A stretch of DNA of 64,000 nucleotides from Loktanella sp. Alg231-35 (GTDB lineage: Bacteria; Pseudomonadota; Alphaproteobacteria; Rhodobacterales; Rhodobacteraceae). Each line of letters starts with the position of its first letter. The stretch's first letter is position 1. The stretch spans positions 558,018-622,017 of the forward strand of contig NZ_FREV01000002.1 of assembly GCF_900143545.1 (NCBI RefSeq), written 5' to 3'. A program made the translations under genes and the position numbers. The notes under the pieces are model-generated. The model did no database searches, was not told where the DNA came from, and saw nothing but the letters and a program-made list of their open reading frames with translations. This document shows positions 7,849 to 16,246 of this stretch, in pieces.

Positions 7849-8676
7849 ATGAAACATGTCCTCGCTTCCCCACCCTATAACAAACTGGCTGTCCGTCCCA
7901 CGGACCGCGAACTGCGCTGGTTTGCGCAGATTGATCGGCATGGGCCGCAGTCATCCGCGTTCCTCTTTGAGGCCACGCGCGATACGCATCGCTGCAAAGA
8001 TACGGCGTTGCGTCGCATGCAGGCGCTGCGCGAAGCCGGGTATCTGCGCCTGCCACCGCAGCAACGCCAGATCGCAAATGCTGACTTCAATCCCTATGTC
8101 TATGATCTGACAAAGCTGGGATGGGACTGCCTGGCGGACTACCAAGACCTCGAACGCCATTGCCGCCCAACCGGCCACTGGTGGCATGGCTACTGCGTCT
8201 CGGCGATATCAAGTGCGATTGAGATCACCGCAACCCGTGCCGGGCTCACATACATCCCTGCAGCGCGTATTTTGGCCCTCAGAGGCGTTGAGATGGCCAT
8301 TCCAATCTCTGGGTCCAAACTGATCCCAGATCAGCTCTTTGCGCTGAAATACCCCGATGGATACCGGGCCTTTGCATTGGAAGTGGATCGTGGGACGGAA
8401 CCGGTGCGATCGGGTGCGGCAAGGAAGTCGCTGGCGCGGTCGGTGGTGCAGTATCAAAGCGTTCTGGCTCAACAGCTCCACAAGCAGCACTATGGTCTGA
8501 AATCCAATCTGGCGGTGCTCTGGATCTTCAGCAGTGCGAGACGCCAAATGCAGTTCCGGGACTTGGTTGGTGACGATCAGCGATTCAGGACGGCATGGGC
8601 TGATCTATTGTTCCCGAGGTTTGCCGAAGTAGTGGAGAATGCAAAAACATTGGTTGACCACTCTGAGGTCCAATAA
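7849..8676 (+). CDS. Replication-relaxation (Replic_Relax-like) protein
   Basis: 275 residues. The first 90 form a winged-helix-like domain (TDRELRWFAQIDRHGPQSS ... TALRRMQALREAGYLRLPP). The second half carries a nuclease-like core with IPDQLFALKYP and FALEVDRGTEPV, which together look like the acidic and E-x-D positions of the replication-relaxation family found on conjugative plasmids. In that family such proteins are thought to prepare DNA for transfer or replication, although few have been tested. It follows the TraG-like ATPase by 20 bases and is probably cotranscribed. Together they look like a mobilisation module without a standard relaxase. Confidence 0.65.
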   Translation: MKHVLASPPYNKLAVRPTDRELRWFAQIDRHGPQSSAFLFEATRDTHRCKDTALRRMQALREAGYLRLPPQQRQIANADFNPYVYDLTKLGWDCLADYQDLERHCRPTGHWWHGYCVSAISSAIEITATRAGLTYIPAARILALRGVEMAIPISGSKLIPDQLFALKYPDGYRAFALEVDRGTEPVRSGAARKSLARSVVQYQSVLAQQLHKQHYGLKSNLAVLWIFSSARRQMQFRDLVGDDQRFRTAWADLLFPRFAEVVENAKTLVDHSEVQ

Positions 8677-8775
8677 AACCGTGGATGGAATGCACATCTT
8701 CCGGTAGTTCATTGATGGCCTTCACTCTTCTTTTCTCTTTGGTGCATAAGCCCACTGGGACGAGGAGACATTCCA

Positions 8776-9120
8776 ATGAAATACGATCTAAAATCACTCA
8801 ATCGCAAAGAGCTTGAGAAACTCACAGCCAATGTCGAGAAAGCACTGGCGCGGGTGGAAAAGAAAGAAATGAAAGAGGCGCTGGCGGCAGCAGAGAAAGC
8901 GGCGAAGGCACATGGCTTCGCTCTTTCGGAAATTACCGGGGATACGACTCCGCCAACCAAAGCAAAGCGCAAATCCGCCGCAAAGCCAAAGAAGCCGGGT
9001 GTCGCAAAGTATGCCAATCCCGATGACAAAACGCAAACCTGGACCGGCAAAGGGCGGCGGCCAGATTGGTTCCTAGCGGCGATGGCGGCGGGCAAGACGC
9101 CAGAGGATCTGGAAGTCTGA
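8776..9120 (+). CDS. H-NS family nucleoid protein
   Basis: 114 residues. The N-terminal half is an oligomerising coiled coil (LNRKELEKLTANVEKALARVEKK...). The C-terminal domain has the H-NS DNA-binding signature with TWTGKGRRPDWF, in which GRRP is the AT-hook-like core. A basic linker (KAKRKSAAKPKKPG) joins them. GAGGAG lies eleven bases before ATG 8776. H-NS proteins bind AT-rich DNA and silence foreign genes. Encoded on an island, this copy probably represses island or host genes after transfer, as plasmid-borne H-NS homologues do. Confidence 0.85.
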   Translation: MKYDLKSLNRKELEKLTANVEKALARVEKKEMKEALAAAEKAAKAHGFALSEITGDTTPPTKAKRKSAAKPKKPGVAKYANPDDKTQTWTGKGRRPDWFLAAMAAGKTPEDLEV

Positions 9121-9224
9121 TCTAGCTCATCGATGCAAGATCTTTGAATGCTTCGCGTACATATTGCCGCGAGGCACTCTTTGTTTAGACATGAGGTTAA
9201 ACGAGAATTTAGCGGAACGCAGTT

Positions 9225-9746
9225 ATGACCGACATTCTGACCGAACTTGACGCCTACCTGCGCTCCGAAGACGCTCCACCGGATTGTCTGGGTTTGTCCG
9301 ATTTGGATGGGTTCCTGACAGGCGTGGTGTGTACGCCGCTTCCCGTCGCGAACTGGGCGGAGGTTGCTTTTGGTGCAGGTGCAACTGTACCGCAGCGCAT
9401 CATGGAGATAGTAGAGCAGCGGCTGACTGAGATCACAGCTGGCCTGTCGTCCAAAACGCCAGTATTGGAACCTGTGTTCTGGCAGGCACCCGAAGGGCAC
9501 TCCATTGCCATGGATTGGTGCGAAGGATTCATGGAGGCAGTGAAGCTCAAAGTCACTATTTGGGACGAGTTTGGCCAGTCAGAAATTGGCGCGAAGCTCA
9601 TGCTGCCAATCCTGGTGCATATGTTTGATGATGACGGCAACTCGATGTTTGGGCTCGCGCAGGAGGATATCGATGGAACGCTCGATGCCGCCTCAGAGGC
9701 TATCCCGCAGGTCGTGCCACTGATCTATCGAGAGATGCGAGGCTAG
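9225..9746 (+). CDS. UPF0149 / YecA-like protein
   Basis: 173 residues. The opening LTELDAYLRSEDAPPDCLGLSDLDGFLTGVV is the characteristic N-terminus of the UPF0149 (YgfB/YecA) family, where the first helices surround an LDGFLTG motif. The continuation with WCEGFMEAV and a final helix of EAIPQVVPLIYREMR also fits. The C-terminal SEC-C zinc motif of long YecA proteins is absent. Function is poorly known. The gene stands alone between the transfer module and a transposase remnant. Confidence 0.75.
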   Translation: MTDILTELDAYLRSEDAPPDCLGLSDLDGFLTGVVCTPLPVANWAEVAFGAGATVPQRIMEIVEQRLTEITAGLSSKTPVLEPVFWQAPEGHSIAMDWCEGFMEAVKLKVTIWDEFGQSEIGAKLMLPILVHMFDDDGNSMFGLAQEDIDGTLDAASEAIPQVVPLIYREMRG

Positions 9747-9867
9747 GTCCGAACGGAGGTGCAGATCGGCCCTAAGCGGTCACTCGACCAACTACGGAAA
9801 TTCTGCAGTTGCATCCCACATTCCGGGCATTCGAGCACACTGTCCTCAGAACTCTATTGTTGTCCGG

Positions 9868-10400
9868 CTTGATCAAATTCGTCGTAACTTGATGGAATAG
9901 CCTCCATTCCGTCCAGATCGCTCTGCAGGACGTACCTTGACTGCCATCACCCCACTCCGGGCGGCAATGGCGTAGCGGCACTTGCGTGTATCATAGGCCC
10001 CATCGGCCGTCACTGATCCGATGTTCTGATCGTCGAGGATTTAGTTCAGCAGCTCGGGCAAGATGGGCGCGTCACCGATGTTGCTGCTGGTGACCTCGAC
10101 GGCCCTGACCTCCAGCGTTTCTTCATCGATCCCAATGTGTATCTTGCGCCAAATGCGCCGCTTCGAGCCGCCATGTTTGCGGCATTCCACTCGCCTTCAC
10201 CTTCGGCTTTGATGCCGGTGCTATCGACACGCAGGTTCAATGGGCGGCTTCCACCGCGATACGGCAGGCTTACGTTCAGCGTTCTTTGACGGCGGCAAAG
10301 GGTGCTGAAGTCTGGAACAGCCCAGTCCAGTCCGACAAGCCTCAAAAGGCTTTCGACAAACCCGTTCGGTTGTCGGAGCGGCATCCCGCACAGCCATGAT
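9868..10400 (-). pseudogene. Decayed IS5-family transposase
   Basis: The minus strand reads GMPLRQPNGFVESLLRLVGL, then PDFSTLCRRQRTLNV and RVDSTGIKAEGEGEWNA, all standard for IS5-type DDE transposases. DSTG carries the first catalytic Asp. After EWNA the match continues in another frame (KHGGSKRRIWRKIHIGID ... EVRAVEVTSSNIGDAPILPELLN), meets an in-frame TAA, and resumes as ILDDQNIGSVTADGAYDT, with the second Asp. The N-terminus before GMPLRQ and the C-terminus after the IAAR segment are missing. No inverted terminal repeats were recognised. It is an inactive fragment marking past insertion-sequence activity in this island. Confidence 0.8.
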
Positions 10401-10482
10401 TGCTGTAGGGTGAATTTTCTCTTATCAAACTCACATAGATTTTCAGATCAATCATTGAACACAAATTTTGGAAGGACATTAC

Positions 10483-11466
10483 ATGCTTCACCGGCATTTC
10501 ATTCCGTTTGTCACGACCGTTCTGTTGGCCCAACCTAGTCATTCTGACCCTCTGGTACTTGGTGCCTGGAACATCCAAGACCTACATCATCAAAAGGGTG
10601 TGCATCTGCGAGACTTTGATGGTTTCCTATCTGTCAAGCGAAGGACCGAAGACTTCGAACTCTTAGAAAAGTACCGAGACCTTTTTGGTCGAGGTGGACA
10701 GCCAGCTGACGTAATCGCGTTGCAAGAGATTGGAACAAGGGCGGCGCTTGAACGCCTTTTTGCGCCCAGCGAATACATTACCATTATGTCGCCCCGGTGG
10801 GAAAACGACGACGCAGCACCCGGCGACGGGGATGTGTACACCGCCATTACTGTACGTCGCGATAGCGGCGTGTCTGTGATAGGTGGTGCCGCGCACGCGT
10901 CCGCTCTGGAGGTATTGCACACAGATGGTCGACCTACCCGTGCTGGAACCGGCGCAATACTTGAGTTTGAAGGACAGCAGTTTGCTTTTTTGTCTGTTCA
11001 TTTGAAATCAAGTTGTAATGGCACCAGGAACATTCACCGGTCCCCGCCGGGGGATTGTGGCACGCTATGGCTGCAAACGCCCGCGCTGCGGGCGTGGATC
11101 GAAGATATGCAATCTCGTGGATTGCCAGTTATTATCGCTGGGGATTTCAACCGCCGCTTTCGCGAGATGAACTTTGAAGGTTCTCTTTGGGAAACTATCA
11201 ATGGAATTGATCCGACTGTAGAAAATGGTGTTGCTGATCCAAATTTCGTAGCGCTACCCCAGACAACGCCAAGGCTCTGCTCAACCAGAAAGGGTAGCAG
11301 TAGTCAGCCTATTGATTGGTTTTTAGTAGAACAGCCATTGGCCAGGACCTTCGTTCAAGGTTCATACTGGGAGCGCCGATGGACCGAAGACGACAGGTCT
11401 GCTGCACAAGGAGGTCGAGGTCTCAGCGACCATTGTCCAATCAGCATCACACTTGAGTTTGAGTAA
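10483..11466 (+). CDS. Exported endonuclease/exonuclease/phosphatase-family protein
   Basis: 327 residues with a signal peptide (MLHRHFIPFVTTVLLAQPSHS) and then an EEP fold. Catalytic markers in order: GAWNIQDL (Asn), VIALQEIG (metal-binding Glu), FLSVHLKSSC (His), IIAGDFNRR (Asp and Asn) and LSDHCPISI (Asp-His pair). The family includes DNase I-like nucleases, sphingomyelinases and phosphatases; the AWNIQ/GDFNR forms are closest to nuclease-like members. AAGGA precedes ATG 10483. It lies at the start of a cargo block and may be a secreted nuclease. An alpA-like remnant follows on the opposite strand. Confidence 0.75.
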   Translation: MLHRHFIPFVTTVLLAQPSHSDPLVLGAWNIQDLHHQKGVHLRDFDGFLSVKRRTEDFELLEKYRDLFGRGGQPADVIALQEIGTRAALERLFAPSEYITIMSPRWENDDAAPGDGDVYTAITVRRDSGVSVIGGAAHASALEVLHTDGRPTRAGTGAILEFEGQQFAFLSVHLKSSCNGTRNIHRSPPGDCGTLWLQTPALRAWIEDMQSRGLPVIIAGDFNRRFREMNFEGSLWETINGIDPTVENGVADPNFVALPQTTPRLCSTRKGSSSQPIDWFLVEQPLARTFVQGSYWERRWTEDDRSAAQGGRGLSDHCPISITLEFE

Positions 11467-11509
11467 TCATATTGGATGGGTCAAAGTTTGGGAGATGGGG
11501 CTACCGTCC

Positions 11510-11597
11510 CCCTGCCTCGCTAGGAGGCTCGCTGATCGGTCATTTGATCAATCCAGTCGACGAGGTCCTGTTCCAGAGAGAACACCCGAAACCAATC
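11510..11597 (-). pseudogene. AlpA-like C-terminal remnant (repeat copy A)
   Basis: On the minus strand an open stretch ending at TAG 11520-11522 reads DWFRVFSLEQDLVDWIDQM and then TDQRAS. The E-x-D/E-V-x-x-W-I pattern resembles the C-terminus of AlpA-type regulators, such as the intact one at 15967-16155. Bases 11522-11585 match 12815-12878 at 57 of 64 positions. No start or helix-turn-helix part remains. It lies in a 186-base gap between plus-strand genes. Confidence 0.5.
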
Positions 11598-11652
11598 AGG
11601 TAGACAATCTCGGCAACAATCGTCTAGTCTGTTGCCATAAATTTGATGAGAA

Positions 11653-12114
11653 TTGGTTGTTACATTGATTGGGGCAAGTGAACTAGTTGAGCTTTATCGG
11701 GCTGCCCAATCTTCTGTCGATGCAGAGGAAAAGCGTAGGCGGGCTGCTGAATTTGATGATGCCGTATCCCACAATGTCAAAGAGCTGTTTGATGATCCTA
11801 GCTACCCCCGGCGCAGGCGCTCGTTTGGCGTGATCAAGAAGTCGTTTGGCGGCTACTTTGACAACGATCTGAATGAACTCAAGCGACACCTCATCAGGAT
11901 CGGCGCATCACATGTTCGAGGCGAAGGAGACAGTGCGCTATGGAACCTGCCCAGAGGGAACATCCGAGCTAAAATCAAACGATTTGGGTCATTGGCCGCA
12001 ATTGTATGTGGAGTGTTAATTTTTTCAGTTTTTCTTGAAGGCTACCAGGAGATTTGGGATGCGATTAGGTGCTACTTCTGCTTTGGCGATCGGTTGGTTT
12101 GCGGCTGCCCTTAG
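11653..12114 (+). CDS. Hypothetical protein with C-terminal membrane segment
   Basis: About 153 residues from TTG 11653; TTG 11665 is an alternative, and neither has a clear ribosome site. The first half is helical and charged (VELYRAAQSSVDAEEKRRRAAEF). The middle FDNDLNELKRHLIRIGASHV followed by ALWNLPRG resembles a small winged-helix or ssDNA-binding-like domain. One membrane segment lies near 113-130 (SLAAIVCGVLIFSVFL), ending in a Cys-rich tail. The 3' end overlaps the next gene by 56 bases, so the two belong together. No family recognised. Confidence 0.5.
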   Translation: MVVTLIGASELVELYRAAQSSVDAEEKRRRAAEFDDAVSHNVKELFDDPSYPRRRRSFGVIKKSFGGYFDNDLNELKRHLIRIGASHVRGEGDSALWNLPRGNIRAKIKRFGSLAAIVCGVLIFSVFLEGYQEIWDAIRCYFCFGDRLVCGCP

Positions 12115-12763
12115 CTTGGCCAGCGACGCGTTGGCTGACGGACACAACTGCTCGTTGAAGAACGCGACTGGAACGACGACCAGTGATGAGAACGACCAGT
12201 GTCTCTTGGCTAAGATTGAGGCATTGTCAAATGCAAACGAAACGTTGCAACAACAGATTGCGAATCTGCCGAGTGAATTAAGCACGGCGGTGGAAACTAC
12301 AAGTTCCAACACTGACTTTGTAAACGAAGGCGAAGTCAATTCACTGATTTCTAGTGCTGTATCCGACCTTAGGCACGATCTACCGCTTGGCACGATTGTA
12401 GCGTGGCAAGGTACTGGAACGATGCCTGACGGGTGGGCAATCTGTAACGGCACAAACGGAACACCTGATTTGAGGGGTCGTTTCTTGCGAGGGGTGGGTG
12501 GACTTGCAGAAGTCGGCCAACAAGGTGGATTGGCACAACACACAATCTCGCCACCAAATCACTCTCACAACATTGCACGGGGCAGCCGCACAGACGCACT
12601 GAGGGCAGAAAATGGTGGTGGTGTAATAACCCACACGACCGTCGTCGACTATTTGTTTAACACGTATACTGACAGCGCCCTGCGACGGACACAGACGATC
12701 GACATCGATAACTTACCGCCATACGAAACTGTAATCTACATCATGAAAATTCGATCATCTTGA
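12059..12763 (+). CDS. Exported phage-tail-collar-domain protein
   Basis: 234 residues from ATG 12059, which has GGAG seven bases upstream. It opens with a signal peptide (MRLGATSALAIGWFAAAL...ALA-DG). A coiled-coil stretch follows (about 47-85, LLAKIEALSNANETLQQQI). The rest is a tail-collar domain: PLGTIVAWQGTGTMPDGW, then ICNGTNGTPDLRGRFLRGVG and a C-terminal PPYETVIYIMKI. In phages this fold trimerises at tail fibres and sits beside receptor-binding tips. Here no other phage genes are near and the protein is exported, so it may be a surface fibre or adhesin. It overlaps the membrane-protein gene upstream. Confidence 0.7.
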   Translation: MRLGATSALAIGWFAAALSLASDALADGHNCSLKNATGTTTSDENDQCLLAKIEALSNANETLQQQIANLPSELSTAVETTSSNTDFVNEGEVNSLISSAVSDLRHDLPLGTIVAWQGTGTMPDGWAICNGTNGTPDLRGRFLRGVGGLAEVGQQGGLAQHTISPPNHSHNIARGSRTDALRAENGGGVITHTTVVDYLFNTYTDSALRRTQTIDIDNLPPYETVIYIMKIRSS

Positions 12764-12802
12764 CAACAAAAATGGCGTTTGGGGAGAGATTTCGAACCCT
12801 CT

Positions 12803-12940
12803 CCCCGCTTCGTCAGGAGGCCCGCTGATCGGTCATTCGAACAATCCAGTCAACGATGTCCTGTTCCAAAAAGAACACGCCGAAACCCAATCTTGAATGG
12901 CTTTGGAAACCCATCATTCATTACCAAGTCGCAGTCGCAG
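12803..12940 (-). pseudogene. AlpA-like remnant with frameshift (repeat copy B)
   Basis: On the minus strand one frame reads LVMNDGFPKPFKIGFRRVLF, the typical middle of an AlpA regulator. A one-base shift near the run of T then gives FLEQDIVDWIVRMTDQRAS and a TGA at 12813-12815. The 64 bases from 12815 match copy A at 11522 with seven differences. The helix-turn-helix start is lost. It occupies much of the 343-base gap 12764-13106; a GGGGAGAG/CTCTCCCC hairpin (12781-12806) precedes it and may end transcription of the collar gene. Confidence 0.6.
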
Positions 12941-13106
12941 CCAGTTTTCTCAGAGCAGTCGTCGGTGGATCTTGCTGCCGCGCTTGGCTAGAAGCCACCT
13001 GAGATTGCAATAGAGCTTTCCCTTGGACGTTCGATTGTCTAGCGTGCTCATAAAAAACAGAACTAGTTACCATAGTTCAGCAGTGATGGCAGTGGGATGA
13101 TCAAAT

Positions 13107-14186
13107 ATGGCCAAAAAAGAAGACCCTGAACCGTTTGCTGAAGTAGTTGATTTGTTCTGTGGCGTGGGAGCGTTAAGCCATGGCTTATTCAGAGCAGGCT
13201 TTGATATTCGAGCGGGATACGACACTGATAGTCGTTGCAAACATGCCTTTGAGGTAAATAACGAGGCAAAATTTTATTCTCGAGATGTAGCGAAATTGCA
13301 GCCAGAGGAAATACAATCTCACTTTTCAGGTGAACTACCAACTGTATTGGCAGGTTGTGCACCGTGTCAGCCTTTCTCAACCTATAAACAACGTTATGAC
13401 GAAGACCCACGTTGGGATTTAGTTGAAAGCTTCGCGCAGCTCGCTGTCAGAGTTCAGCCTGATTTTGTGACCATGGAAAATGTACCGTCCCTTCTGAAAT
13501 ACAAGGAAGGACGCGTATTCGCACGCTTCAAAGAAGTTATTGAAGACGCTGGATACAACGTTCAATGGGAAGTGGCTCGATGTGAACAATACGGTGTACC
13601 ACAGCGACGGAGGCGGTTGGTAGTGATCGCATCTCGGATTGCCCTTCCGCCTAAGCTCAGGGCCACCCACTCGACGCCCTTGACCGTACGAGATGCCATA
13701 GCCTCATTGCCGTCTATTGGGGCGGGAGAGAACAAAAAAAAAGACCCCCTTCACGTAGCGGCCTCATTATCAGAGACCAATCTTGCGCGCATCAAGGCCT
13801 CAAGGCCCGGGGGAACTTGGCGTGATTGGCCGTTTGACCTCAGAGCGAAGTGCCACCAACGAGCATCAGGGAAAACTTACTCAGGCGTATATGCACGAAT
13901 GGAATGGGACAAGCCATCTCCGACGATGACCACTCAATGCTACGGATATGGTAACGGTCGCTTTGGGCACCCTGAACAGGATCGTGCCATAACACTCCGT
14001 GAAGCTGCTATCTTGCAATCATTCCCAAAAGACTATTCATTTCTACCCAAGGGTGAAACGCCCGCTCTTTCTGAAGTAGGCCGTTGGATTGGCAATGCGG
14101 TCCCCGTGAGCCTAGCTGAGGCCATCGGCAATAGCATTAGTTCAATAATATCGGAGAAATCACTTGGCGGACGACCCACAAGTTGA
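13107..14186 (+). CDS. C5 cytosine DNA methyltransferase
   Basis: 359 residues with all main C5-methyltransferase motifs: DLFCGVG (motif I, about 15-21), GCAPCQPFS (motif IV, catalytic Cys87), MENVPSL (motif VI, Glu124-Asn125-Val126), QRRRRLVVIAS (motif VIII, about 166-176), a short target-recognition region, then RWIGNAVP (motif X). It transfers methyl groups from SAM to cytosine in a specific site that cannot be read here. The gene overlaps the next by 23 bases and should be translated together with it. The pair is more AT-rich than the core chromosome. No restriction nuclease is adjacent, so the partner ATPase is the likely effector or helper. Confidence 0.9.
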   Translation: MAKKEDPEPFAEVVDLFCGVGALSHGLFRAGFDIRAGYDTDSRCKHAFEVNNEAKFYSRDVAKLQPEEIQSHFSGELPTVLAGCAPCQPFSTYKQRYDEDPRWDLVESFAQLAVRVQPDFVTMENVPSLLKYKEGRVFARFKEVIEDAGYNVQWEVARCEQYGVPQRRRRLVVIASRIALPPKLRATHSTPLTVRDAIASLPSIGAGENKKKDPLHVAASLSETNLARIKASRPGGTWRDWPFDLRAKCHQRASGKTYSGVYARMEWDKPSPTMTTQCYGYGNGRFGHPEQDRAITLREAAILQSFPKDYSFLPKGETPALSEVGRWIGNAVPVSLAEAIGNSISSIISEKSLGGRPTS

Positions 14187-15822
14187 CCTATACAGATTTG
14201 AAATCTCACTTAGTGTTCTAAATCATCTGGGTAGGAACCTATATCGAAACTTCATTACGGTTCTGGGCGAAGCGATTTCAAACTCATGGGACGCCGACGC
14301 AAATAACGTTTGGATTGAGATCAATCGGGAAAAATCAAACTTTTCGATAAAGGATGATGGCGTCGGCATGGATGCAACGTCATTTCAATCCAAATTCTTG
14401 AAGATCGGCTACTCCAAGAGAACTGAGGGCGGCGGACGCTCACCTAAAGATCGCCCTTACATCGGTGCCAAAGGTATCGGAAAGCTAGCCCTTCTTTCTT
14501 GCGCAAAACGCATCTCCGTTTTTTCAAAAACCGATAATTCAGACTACACTGGGGGCGTGATTGACAACGCAGGACTAGACGAAGCAATAAAAGGCGATCA
14601 AAGCACCGAGGAATACCCGCTTGAAGGCCTAAACTTTGATCTCATAGCTGGGCTGCGCAGTGATCATGAGCAAGGAACGATAATTTGCTTTGAAGAAACT
14701 AACGATCAGCTCCGCAACTCCGATGTCTACCTAAGAAAGCTGCTTGCGCTGAGCTTTAAGTTCTCTCTGCTGGATGCTGATTTCACAATTCACGTAAACG
14801 GAACTCCAGTTACAATTGATGACTTGAAGAGTTTGTCCGAGGCGACCCAGTTTTTGTGGTCAATTAATGAGTATAGCGACGCTTTTGTGGAAGGCTTGCC
14901 AAATCTGGAAAAACCAAAGACCGAAATCACTAGCCCACTGGCAATCAAAGGCTTTATCGGATCAGTCAAGAAGCCCGCTATGCTCAAGATCACTGGAACC
15001 GAGGAACGGGCGACCATCGATCTCTTTGTAAATGGTCGGCTACGCGAAAAGAACATAATCAGGCACATTCCCACTCAGCGGATCGTCGAAAGCTACATTT
15101 ACGGCCAAATCCATTTTGACACTCTCGACCGAGAAGGCGTCGATCCGTTCACAAGCAGCCGTGAAGGCGTCGTAGAAGACGACGAGCGGTTCCGCAACCT
15201 TATGGACTACCTCAAGCGAGAGCTGTTGTCCCAAATTATCGACGATTGGGATAAATTGCGGCTTGAGGTAAGAGATGAGGGTGATGACGAGAACACCAGA
15301 AAATCTAAGCGAGAGCGAAAGGCGCAAGCATTGGTTGCTGAGGCTACTAATGACTATGTACCAGACGATGATGCACCCGCAAAAGATGATGTTGATGCTT
15401 GGCTGAAAGAGATTATGCCAGATGCAGAGTTCAACACCTCAGCGTATGTGGACTGCTTTTTGTCAGAGAACCTAGTCCGCAAGTACATTTCACATAAGAG
15501 CCTGCCACTAAAGTCGAACGTTCAATCGCAGATCGACAAATACAAAAAGCAAGAGGGCGAGTACAAAGGGGCTGCAAATATCAGCTTTCCGATCCGCCAA
15601 GCCTCGTTTGACCTAAGCTATGTAGACATGAACGATCTTGCATATACGGCTGAGGGCAACAAGAAAGCGCCTAGTCCATCACTTTGGGCGGATGCGGGAG
15701 CCTTCAGGCCTATCAGAAACGCAGTAGGCCATACTGGAAGACTAACAAAAACCGCCAAAAATCATCTCAACTTAACGTTTGAGAACATTAAGGCGCGCAT
15801 TCGCACCTTGATTTCAACTTAG
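14164..15822 (+). CDS. GHKL (MORC/MutL-like) ATPase with C-terminal HEPN-like motif
   Basis: 552 residues, TTG start at 14164 inside the methyltransferase gene. The N-terminal GHKL ATPase shows LGEAISNSWDADA (Glu36, Asn40), KDDGVGMD (about 63-70) and GAKGIGKLALL (about 101-111), and fits the MORC/MutL group rather than histidine kinases. A second domain around 250-370 includes DLFVNGRLREKNI. The region 395-440 is acidic. The last 90 residues are helical and contain FRPIRNAVGHTGRL, where Arg518-Asn519 and His523 match the R-N-x3-H motif of HEPN RNases. MORC-type ATPases are known in predicted restriction-modification systems. I infer an anti-phage module in which ATPase activity controls a C-terminal effector; the HEPN call is tentative. 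Confidence 0.7.
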   Translation: MADDPQVDLYRFEISLSVLNHLGRNLYRNFITVLGEAISNSWDADANNVWIEINREKSNFSIKDDGVGMDATSFQSKFLKIGYSKRTEGGGRSPKDRPYIGAKGIGKLALLSCAKRISVFSKTDNSDYTGGVIDNAGLDEAIKGDQSTEEYPLEGLNFDLIAGLRSDHEQGTIICFEETNDQLRNSDVYLRKLLALSFKFSLLDADFTIHVNGTPVTIDDLKSLSEATQFLWSINEYSDAFVEGLPNLEKPKTEITSPLAIKGFIGSVKKPAMLKITGTEERATIDLFVNGRLREKNIIRHIPTQRIVESYIYGQIHFDTLDREGVDPFTSSREGVVEDDERFRNLMDYLKRELLSQIIDDWDKLRLEVRDEGDDENTRKSKRERKAQALVAEATNDYVPDDDAPAKDDVDAWLKEIMPDAEFNTSAYVDCFLSENLVRKYISHKSLPLKSNVQSQIDKYKKQEGEYKGAANISFPIRQASFDLSYVDMNDLAYTAEGNKKAPSPSLWADAGAFRPIRNAVGHTGRLTKTAKNHLNLTFENIKARIRTLIST

Positions 15823-15966
15823 GTAGCCGGACTTCACTTTCATCCCCGAATGGCTGCTTTTCTAAAACGGATTATGTTTCGCAGACGCAGCGAATGACCG
15901 GAATCCGCCAGCTCGGTCGGGTGGCCAGGTTTGCAACCCCAGCCACCCAGCTCCCTTTCAGGAGTG

Positions 15967-16155
15967 TCAGTTCAGCACTTCGCGTTGCGCCAGACGTTGT
16001 TCGAGCCACTCCAGCACTTCACTCTCAACCCAACCCACGCGGTTTGGGCCCAGCTGTACCCGCTTGGGGAATAGGCCTGCCTTCTCCAGACGTGCGATGT
16101 GTTGCTGTGAATACAAGACCAACTCCGTGACCTGGCGTTTTGAAAGTATCCTCAT
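15967..16155 (-). CDS. AlpA-family regulator / excisionase-like protein
   Basis: 62 residues. A MerR/excisionase-type helix-turn-helix is visible: LSKRQVTELVLYSQQHIARL, then EKAGLFPKRVQLGPNRVGW and SEVLEWLEQRLAQRE. AlpA proteins sit next to P4-type integrases and control excision or integrase expression. ATG 16155 has GGAGAG upstream; the frame's earlier start at 16182 lacks one. It is encoded 92 bases downstream of the integrase, on the same strand. Two decayed paralogue ends lie at 11510-11597 and 12803-12940. Confidence 0.85.
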   Translation of the reverse strand: MRILSKRQVTELVLYSQQHIARLEKAGLFPKRVQLGPNRVGWVESEVLEWLEQRLAQREVLN

Positions 16156-16246
16156 CACGATCTCTCCATGATTGAAGAGCATCGCGATGCTCGGGTTTCG
16201 ACAAGTTCCCCGAGGAAGTCCTAGGTTAGCAGCTTATGGTTGTAGA

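Noticed and set aside
12779-12806. A tRNA-like GATTTCGAACCC inside a hairpin after the collar gene
   Set aside because: The stem is a simple 8-bp inverted repeat and no anticodon or acceptor arm follows; better read as a terminator-like hairpin.
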